A DNA stretch of 64,000 nucleotides from Thysanoteuthis rhombus (Eukaryota; Mollusca; Cephalopoda; Oegopsida; Thysanoteuthidae). This document shows positions 56,110-64,000 of this stretch, piece after piece; position 1 is the stretch's first letter; the number at the start of each line of letters is the position of its first letter. The stretch is from NCBI GenBank assembly GCA_963457665.1, contig OY735227.1:46105959-46169958 (forward strand), given 5' to 3'. The notes beneath the pieces were generated by a model that saw only the letters and a program-made list of their open reading frames with translations, had not been told where the DNA came from and ran no database searches. Made by a program: the position numbers and the translations under genes.

Positions 56110-57713
56110 GCACAAACACAAACTCAAATCCTATATATTGTTGCCGTTGTTATTCAAATTGAATGTGATTTCTCATGGTTATTTATTTATCTATTTATTT
56201 CTTCCACCCACATCTGTACCTTAAAATCACAGAAATATCTTTCACACCATTTGTACACCTAAATGATGAAAACAAAATTTGATCAATAATTTGAATATTA
56301 CAAAAAATAACTTTCGAAGTTAACATTCTTGCACCTGTTTGGATGAATCATGAATTTATTGAATTAATTTTGGCCAATTTTTATCAACGTCTTAATTTTT
56401 CAGTTGCTTTTGTCACAACTTCAACTAATTTGAAAAGTAAACAATTGAAAAATTAAGATGAAGGTAAAAAGCAGTCAATATTAATTCAATGGGTTATAAT
56501 ACTTAATCTTATACGTATGATTATTTTACTCATCAAAATCAAAATTAACAGCAAAAGTCAAGTTTAAATGTGCATGTACACAACAAATGAATTGGATGCC
56601 AGCAATGAAATCTGTTTTTAATGTCTTTCAAAGATTTCAATGAAATGTTTAAACCAATGTTTCTGAACATTGCCCCCCCCACCAAACAGGCAACTTGAAT
56701 ATATGGGGGGGTGTAGTCTGGATGAAAAGCATTCTGTTGCTCAAACTGAGTTATTTTAAAGATTAACTGAATCCTAATTATATAATACTATTGATTCCAA
56801 ATAGCACCATACTATTACTAATTTTATTACAGATTCCATAGCAACTAATGTTTATCTCATCAACTTTGCAAGGTGTAAAAGCAATGAGGTAATTTTGATA
56901 TTACACGATAAAGAAGTGACAAAACTTCCAGTAAGTGGCCTAAAGTTCATACATCAGTTTTTACAGATGTTTCTCTTGGTTCAAAGCTCTAAATTTTGGT
57001 ATTTTTTTCATTTTATCATTATATTATTTACTTATAGTGAGGGGGACTTAGATTTTTTATGAGCTACTGGTTTTACGTTAAGAATTTTTTTCTTTTTTTT
57101 CTACATGATGTCTCAGTGCATAAAAATGGTATCAATTTTCCAGCCATTTGTAATAATTTTCTTGTAAAATTTGATAATTGACAAAAGCTATATCTTGAGT
57201 GATGATAAACTTCTAAACCTCCCACACACTCTACCATTGTAAATGCAAGCTTAACCATCTAATCCATTAAGCTGAGATATTTAAAACTAGGAACTTTTTC
57301 ATCTTGAAGAAAAGCACAATCATCTTGCGGGAGCTCTGTAGTCATACACTCAATGGATTATTGGAAACTTGATCTCTGTTAAGTTTTTTGACATACATCT
57401 TCCAAATACCTAGAATTGAGTTCATCAGGGCTGGCCAGTCATTTAAGAAAATCTAGGTGGCTCCTTTAGGGCACACTCAAAACTGAAAATAATAAAATAT
57501 AACTGGAGGTGCAAATTTTAAATCTTACCTAGGGTGCATGAAACCTTTGTGCCAGCCATGGACTGCATTGTGTGGTATTTTTTTTCTTTGTATCTGCAAT
57601 GATATAAATCCCTGAAACAATCATGCTGATGCACAGTTCAAGAATTGCTGTGAACAACAAGAGAGAGGAAGCTGTGAAGAGCCATGGCTGCATATGTCCA
57701 GAAGGACATGGAT

Positions 57714-57747
57714 AGAGAGAGAGAGAGAGAGAGAAAGAGAAGAGAGA
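57714..57747. repeat. (GA)n microsatellite
   Basis: GA repeat; overlapping minus-strand ORFs with Leu-Ser runs are artefacts. Confidence 0.95.
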
Positions 57748-59472
57748 AAAAAGAAAAAGAAAATAGTGACACAGTGTTACCAGTAGGGAGAGAGGAACCA
57801 TGAGGGAAACAGTTATTTCCCTTACTTTTAAAAAAACTTTTCCTCTTTTTATTCTTCAATCTTTCTTTTTACAAACAAGTCAAGCTGTCAATCTCTACCC
57901 CTTCCTTGGATGAAAACAAACATGGCTGTAATTAATCACTGCCACAATCATTTTAGACTGGATTGAATTCATGAGCTCCCATCTGTTAAAAGGATTGTCT
58001 TGGTTGCGATCTTTTTTCAGATGCGTTTAGTATCTCTATAAGATACTTTTCAGTTGGTTGGTCTGTCTGTCAGTCTCTAATATATTAAATATCAATTTTC
58101 TCAGCCGTATCATGTTTAATTGATACAAAAATTGATCCAGACCTTCAGGTGGACCATTCTCATCTTCCTCTTCCTGCTACTATTACCACAGCTATAAATG
58201 CTATTACAACTTCTACTACTTTATTTAGATCCTGTTTGAAATTGGAAAACATTTTGTATTTGGAAACTCAGTCATGTACAGGTTATCTTCTGTTCCTTCT
58301 CTTTGAGAGCCAGTCTCTTCTTCTCCTCTTCCTTATCTTTTTCTTTCCAAATTAGATTGATTTAAAATCTAGATTAGACTTTTGGGTCAATCAGATGTAC
58401 CATTCTCCTCCTCTTCCTCCTCTTTGGATGCTGAGGGAAATTGATGGTCAAAAACCTAGAAACCTAAAGACTCTATTCTCTCTCTCTTTTTCTCTCTACA
58501 GCTTCCTCTGCCTCAATTGTTGAAATCATTAAGTCAGGGTTGAAACCAGTCATGGGACTAGAAATTCTGTTAGTTAAAATTAGTTTTTCTCTTTAAGAGA
58601 GATTCCTAATTGCTGGAACATTTCACTATGAAATTTAAAAAAAAAAAAAGTAATGACTTAAGTTAATTTTCATTTATAGAAACAAGTCTGTAATTGTTAT
58701 AGTTGCTAATTATTGGGTATCATGAAGATAAAATGTTTGTCATGAATTTTAGGTTGTTAGTATTTGAGACAACCACAAGGACAGATATGGACGTTGGATG
58801 GTTGACACATCATTGAACTGATGGTTTTTGTTTTTATCATTCTTTGTACAACAAAGACCCCTAAAAATGTCACTGTACCAGGAAACCAATAACTTTCTTG
58901 TAGAATTCGAAATTTCTCTGACCTTGTGCCATTCACATTTCTTTCCAGACAATCATCCTCACCATTTTTTTGATTTATTTTAAATTTTTAGTTGGTTCAA
59001 TATTTTACAGATATTTCCAAATTGCAATCCTATTTTATGTACAATATTGTTTGGGTAGCCTAGCAAATCCTGTGAATCTCTTGTTATTGAAACAAAACAG
59101 TTTGGCAAGAATTTATAATGAGATATTACAGCAGTATTCAGTCACTCATTCACGGTCATATCAAATGGTGTCTCGTGAAAACTTGTTTATTTACCCCAAT
59201 TTCCATCTCTGAAGATAAAGATGATAACAATCTTGATTGAGTGTCTCCTAGCAACCTATTCAACAAGATAATTGTTCTTCTCTTGAGATCTTTTTTTATT
59301 GATTTGTTAATTCTTGAAATCCTTTGATGGGGAGATTTTGAGAAATTTATCTTCTCAACCACAGTATTAAATCCCCATTTCAGTATTTTTCTGTCTTTCT
59401 TTCACGTTTTACTGTGATAATTTTCTGCCAATTATAATTGTTTACTATTATATGAAGTTATTTCTTATGAAT

Positions 59473-59473
59473 T

Positions 59474-59506
<33 letters not shown>

Positions 59507-59525
59507 ACATATGTATATATGTACA
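59473..59525. repeat. (TA)n / TGTA microsatellite
   Basis: About twelve TA units followed by interrupted ATGTATAC units. Confidence 0.93.
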
Positions 59526-62100
59526 TCTATAGATTCCCTTCACAGATATTAAATCTTCAAACAATATATCCATAAAATAACTGGAAAGAAGCAATTTTTT
59601 TATTAAAATCTAAAAAAATTCCAATGTTATTTATGAGAAATGTTTAACTCTAAAATCCATTAATCATTTGATTTCACTCCTAAATGCAACAGTGGAATAT
59701 TTCTGTTAACAGAATTTCTTAAAAAAATTTTGTGAATCAAATTTTTAAACAAATCAATATTTAAATTTACTTAATGGTCTAAGGGAGGTAACTTTAATCT
59801 GAAGTTATTTCCTTTGATAGTTATAATAGAATCTTTTCATATGAATTTATGAATTAATGATCATTTACTGTTTATTCCTCCTTTTGAAGAAAGGCAAACA
59901 ATCTTTTATCATTAATTGCAAAACAAAAAAGTTCAATCTTCGAAGTTTGTCTGACTTTTCCTTTTTGTCTTTGTTCATTCACCATTATTCATGTCTCTTC
60001 ACTCCTACCCATCCCACTTCACATACCCTTCCCTGATGTTGTTGTACCCGAGCCCCACTTCTCACCACACCCACTTGTGCGTCAACCAAGTTATTTACTT
60101 ACCAATTTACTCATGCCGTTAAAAAATGATGGCAGTTTTTCAATAATTTTGCAATCGCAATCTACTCAAATGAACCCTGATTTTTTTTATTTAAAAAAAT
60201 TTTTTTTCAGACATTTTTCCCAAAAAATAAATAAGGGAGCTCTTACTCTTTAATTAGTATTTAATAGTTATCTCCCCACACACATGTAACAGACAAAATT
60301 ATAGACATACAAGTGATGTAGTATAAGGCAGGATTATCAGTTTAGGGCTTGTTGACTTTCTGGTTAATTTAAAATGCTGCCATTTTGGATTGTAGATTCT
60401 ACCTAGTGGTACACCATCAATTTTCTAGCAACTGATGGTTAAGTGTGGTCAAAATTAGGAGAGGGAATTTGAAATTCACATGGCCACCAGACTAGTTTAC
60501 GAGGAGGCCAGTAATGGCTTTGTGTGTAGCACGCACTCACTTTGATTATCTACACTGCATTAATTGGTGGTGATACCTCAATTTTTTGAGATTCTTAGCT
60601 TATCTTGCTTAAATTTAACCCTACCTGTGGCTTGTAAGATTGATATGAGTGTCAGTGGTGGTGTCAAATGTAAATAACAGTCCATATCAATCCAAAAGAA
60701 AGTTGAACTATCAGGGGGGGAAAAAAACTGGACTGATGTTCTGGTGCGTAAACTGTGTGACATTTATGGTATTGGTTTCTCAATCATTTGATATAAAAAA
60801 GCAAAGAGACAAAATATTGAAATTCTATGCAGACAATAATTCCTAAAAGTAAATGAGCCATTGAAAAACTAAGAGAGATTATAAGAGTACTGAGTACAAT
60901 CGACCAATGATGGAATTTACTTTCAATATTTGTTCAATTTAATTTTCTATCAGCCCATAATGCTTTAGAGATACAGGAAGTGTATAAGTATTAGGTTAGA
61001 GATGTGTTAATGAATTAACATGATCACAGTTGGTCAGGCAAAATGGTTAAGCCATTGCAATTTTGAAACCAAGGGTGTCAGAAAATTGGTGTTGTACCAT
61101 TCTTTATTTTAAAAAGATTTTTTTTTCCTAGAAGTATCTAAAATGATGATCCTTCTTTTTTATGCTTTCTGCAACTAGAAAACAAAACTATTACAACCAT
61201 TAATGGCTACATATTCTTATGCTGAGATTGGGAGCTTATGGCCTTTTTAATTTTTGATGCAGTGTCTTCAGTGTATTAGGGGTTATTGACACTTTTTGGG
61301 GGTTTGGGAAAATGGGATTTTCACTTTTAGCTGGGTTCTTACTTTTGAAATTTTTTTTTTTATCTCCAAGGTTTCAATTCAATTTCCATCTTCAGGAAAT
61401 GAATATACTCCAAATGATTCTGTATTCCACATGTCAGTCTGATTATTTAATTATTTTTCCTAATACAGTACAGGACTATGTGGCTGGCAAGCTGGGGACT
61501 TGAAGTAACTAAGATTTATTGACCCAGAAAGTAAGAAATGTAAAGAAAGGAACTGTTTATAACATATGCATTTCAAAAACAGTGTTTGTTTTATCAATAC
61601 TCTTCCACTAATCTTCATCCAAAGAAAATTCAACTATGAAAATTAGCAGCCGAGCAGCAAGCAACTATAAAGTATGTCAGATTCAGAACGAGCCAATTTA
61701 ACAAATAGCTGATGTTTCTGGTAATTGTGGATTTCTGGAAGCTTGATAAATACTCTGTTACTGTATTTTATGATATTTTTAGATTTTCTATTAAGGTTCC
61801 CAGGATGCAGTGGAACACTTGAAGAATTGTTTATGTGGTTGTTTTTGGCGGTGAAGCAAGGGGAAGGCAAGTCAAGAAGTTTTTGAAACGAGAAAGAAAA
61901 TTGAAATCTGATTCTGTGAAATGAGAAAAAGAAAATTTATGAAAATAAAGGGAGATTAATGTTAGCCTTTATTTTTGAGTGTGAGTGTGAGTGAACATTC
62001 GTCTGAACATTCTCATTGTCAACTGCTCATCCTAATGTTTCTTCTAAACTCCTATATTTGATAAGTCGGCTGAGTTGTCTGCCCTTGGGGTGGCTCTTCT

Positions 62101-62144
62101 AATAAATCATCTATGTTAATATTTTGGATAATAATCTAAATAAA
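62101..62144 (+). terminator. Two AATAAA poly(A) signals with T/GT-rich downstream tract
   Basis: AATAAA at 62101-62106 and 62139-62144, then ATCATGTTTTTTTGTTTTTA about 20 bases later: a classic arrangement. A further AATAAA is at 61944-61949. If used by the MMD-like gene, the 3' UTR is about 6.5 kb. Confidence 0.45.
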
Positions 62145-62226
62145 CCAAAGCTTTCAAACGATCATGTTTTTTTGTTTTTATTGAAAAATATACTAAATTG
62201 TGTTTCCTAAATATGAGTTCTATGTT

Positions 62227-62644
62227 GAATCGTCAACCAAAATTGGAAATAAGTTTCTTCAGTTTTCGAGTTGTCTATGTACATTTGTATATATGATGTG
62301 TAAGGGCTGCACCAATTGAGCTAGAGAGCTGAAAATTCAAACATTTATTGCTTATTAAGTCTAGAAAGAAAACTTTTATCTTTTTTTTTTCATGTCCCTC
62401 CTTAAAAAGGTTCTTAGTGTGTGTCTTTGGATGGGGGGTCAATTTAGAATGCAGGCCATAATTTGTATCCACCTGTTTTTCAAAATCGACACTTTTTTAC
62501 TCATCACTGCCTAACAAAAGACAGAAGTGACTTGTTCGTTGACCATCCTTTTTGCCAATTTTTTTTGATTCATCACCCCCAATACGTCATGCTGCCTAAC
62601 GACATCGCTCACATGAGTTTCTATTGAGGAACTAACCAGACCTG
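62227..62644 (+). repeat. Repeat family A copy
   Basis: Begins near CGTCAACCAAAATTGG, with GCACCAATTGAGCTAGAGAG inside and ACTAACCAGACCTG at the end. Confidence 0.8.
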
Positions 62645-63273
62645 TATTATTTATTTTCATTTTTTTCCTAATCTTACACTAATCTTGTTGGGAGGTGAAG
62701 TCAAGAGTTTATTATTCAGTCCCTGGGATAGACGTTCTCATTTCACTATTCATACTAGGGGGATATCTCGTATAAATTCTACTGTTAATTCGTCCTTGTG
62801 ATGCCAAGGCACAGAAATTAGATGAGAATGAAAGTTTTAGATGAGTTTCATAGCTACACCTGCTTGGGCGTAATTACTAACCAGGAACAAGGGGAAATAA
62901 CTCTGCATCTTCCAAAGCTCAGAAGATAAAACTAGAAAACACTTGGAGTGCATACACCATTGTAAGGGGAAGTAATTAATGATTGATTGGGTAGAAGTGA
63001 ATTATATCATCGTTGTGTTGAAGTCAACAATTCTGTTGAACTGGCATTACTAATCCCCTTAGGTCCTATCATTATTTGTAATAATAATTTAAATGAATTT
63101 TCTACTATTTCACTAGTGCTTTGAAAATTTAGGTTGAATAATTTTTAGCATTAATATGTTTTCTTTTCATAAATTCCCCTGTTCTGAGTAATATGGTTCC
63201 TTGGTAGGGAATTTTATTTCATTACCTTCAAACTTTTCTTCTGTGACCAGGACTGTGATATTTTGAAATTTCC
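62645..63273. other. No gene recognised
   Basis: Nothing supported beyond short AT-rich ORFs. Confidence 0.5.
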
Positions 63274-63660
63274 CAAATTATGTACCAAAATATAATCTCC
63301 CATCAGGTAATTGTTTGTTTCTAAGGAGCGGCATTTAAAATCCAGGATATTTTGGCAGAAGCACTTGCCTTGCTCCTCCGAATATACTCTTATACTCTCC
63401 TTGAATTTATTAAGATGAATGTCAAAGATACGAACTTTGAGAGACAATCTACAGTCCGTTTTACAGTTGTTTTTCATTATAGTCTCAACCAGGTCTACAT
63501 TTTTTGCCTTGTGATTGCCCTTGAAGCCCCCCCCCCCGTAACAAGCTGTTTTCTCCTTCCTAGTGACATTCTCAAGGAACTCCATGCACACCAAGATCTT
63601 CTTTGTCAGATGAAGACACAGGCTTTGATCTTTGCCTCACACAATACTCTGTGATAGCAC
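63274..63660 (-). pseudogene. Fossil of a multicopy invertebrate protein (C-terminal block)
   Basis: The minus strand contains FKGNHKAKNVDLVETIMKN, LSLKVRIFDIHLNKFKES and VYSEEQGKCFCQNILD. From memory this follows the pattern FLGN(H/K)K...Y..LV, MSLK(V/I)HFLHSHLD.FPEN and VS(D/E)E(H/Q)GERFHQDI, found in large, uncharacterised, probably transposon-spread protein families of arthropods and molluscs. A piece EAKIKACVF just upstream fits the DAKIKEGVFVGPQ block of the same family. The copy is broken; a full protein would need several hundred more residues. The name of the mobile family is not known to me. Confidence 0.5.
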
Positions 63661-64000
63661 TTGCTAAGATGTGCAAGGCCTACAAGGCATACTGAAATAT
63701 GCCTATTGTTGGATCAAGATAAATCTTGGGGTAACTCATTTAAGCTGCATTACAAAAGTATCAAGATCTTCCAAGTCATTTTGAAGAATAATGAGAAGAG
63801 CTGGAAAGTTATTGGAGACTTCAAAATCATGGCATCCCTGAGAGACTGGCCACATCCACCCAAAGTGTATGTGGGGAACGAACAATGCCAAGCGGACACC
63901 ACTGATAGATTCCCTGAAGGTGTTCATGCCTTCACTGAGCAGAAAATCAGGCTTTATGAAACAATCTTTCACATCTCTAGTTTAAGGGAATAATAGCCAT
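63661..64000. other. Unassigned open stretch at the window end
   Basis: A + strand ORF of 110 codons (63661-63993) has WKVIGDFKIMASL, weakly like the W.ICGDLK+ block of the same multicopy family but on the opposite strand from the fossil next to it. Not enough to call. Confidence 0.25.

Larger units (their letters stand above)
56110..61943. other. Long 3' UTR or downstream DNA, no further gene recognised
   Basis: About 5.8 kb without a supported ORF. It has a C run and hAT-like start near 56658-56680, a (GA)n tract at 57714-57747, a (TA)n microsatellite at 59473-59525, a hairpin repeat at 59779-59815 and a tRNA-like scrap near 61025-61090. It could be a long 3' UTR if the poly(A) signals at 62.1 kb are used. 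Confidence 0.45.

Noticed and set aside
56658-56720. Possible further hAT element (CAATGTTTCTGAACATTG start with C and G runs)
   Set aside because: The start resembles hAT ends but no matching right end or target duplication could be found.
57529-57859. Two minus-strand ORFs rich in Ser and Leu
   Set aside because: Created by the (GA)n tract at 57714-57747.
1-64000. Assignment to octopus or squid
   Set aside because: The long TA/TG arrays and huge intron fit, but I did not see the abundant cephalopod SINE sequence I would expect in 64 kb, so the species is left open.
1-64000. LTR retroelement, endogenous virus or Polinton
   Set aside because: No long direct repeats flanking gag/pol-like frames, no integrase or capsid-like motifs were seen; the RT remnants are LINE-type.

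Overview
This is AT-rich animal DNA with introns and many transposon fossils. It is most likely from an invertebrate. A mollusc is possible, but nothing here settles the species. The reasons are: one host gene split by consensus GT-AG introns; long (TA)n(TG)n microsatellites; RTE-type and CR1/L2-type LINE remnants; hAT, Tc1 and piggyBac fossils; tRNA-headed SINE pieces; and strong CpG depletion over most of the big intron with local CpG-normal islands, as in animals with mosaic gene-body methylation. I found no LTR retrovirus-like element, no CRISPR array, no rRNA and no convincing functional tRNA gene.

The only intact gene I can support is on the + strand. It is a seven-exon member of the PAQR/hemolysin III family, closest to MMD/MMD2 (PAQR11/PAQR10), with coding sequence from 1782 to 55610. 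Exon 1A is at 1782-1849 and exons 2-7 lie between 48951 and 55610. All splice phases agree and give 254 residues with the PAQR motifs in order. Intron 1 is about 47.1 kb and takes up three quarters of the window. Inside it, at 32468-32613, is a second candidate first exon (1B). It has a strong Kozak context, an in-frame ORF, a GT donor and the same phase 2 needed to join exon 2, and would give a 280-residue isoform. Both first exons sit in CpG-normal islands (about 1-5,100 and 29,800-33,200), while the intron around them is CpG-poor. This suggests one gene with two promoters.

Layout: 1-1781 is the putative promoter and 5' flank. 1948-3550 is a 1.6 kb long-TIR element just inside intron 1. 3.5-32 kb is intron with microsatellites, hAT MITEs with target-site duplications (7453-7882, 23656-23928, 26793-27082), RTE LINE pieces, a piggyBac remnant (22625-23356) and copies of two abundant repeat families, called A and B here. 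32089-32403 is a hAT-like MITE ending 64 bp before the exon 1B ATG. 33.5-48.9 kb holds another MITE, a CR1/L2-like fragment, a complete-ended Tc1-like element (42242-43306, TA duplications) and a perfect 17-bp minisatellite near exon 2. 48.9-55.6 kb has exons 2-7; intron 2 ends in a family A copy that abuts the exon 3 acceptor tract, and intron 6 holds a foldback element inserted into a SINE. 55.6-64 kb is 3' UTR or downstream DNA: a hAT MITE carrying a possible poly(A) signal, strong tandem AATAAA motifs near 62.1 kb, a further family A copy, and a minus-strand fossil of a multicopy invertebrate protein at about 63.3-63.7 kb.

The repeat families were recognised by eye from repeated strings. 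Their borders are approximate unless a target-site duplication is given.
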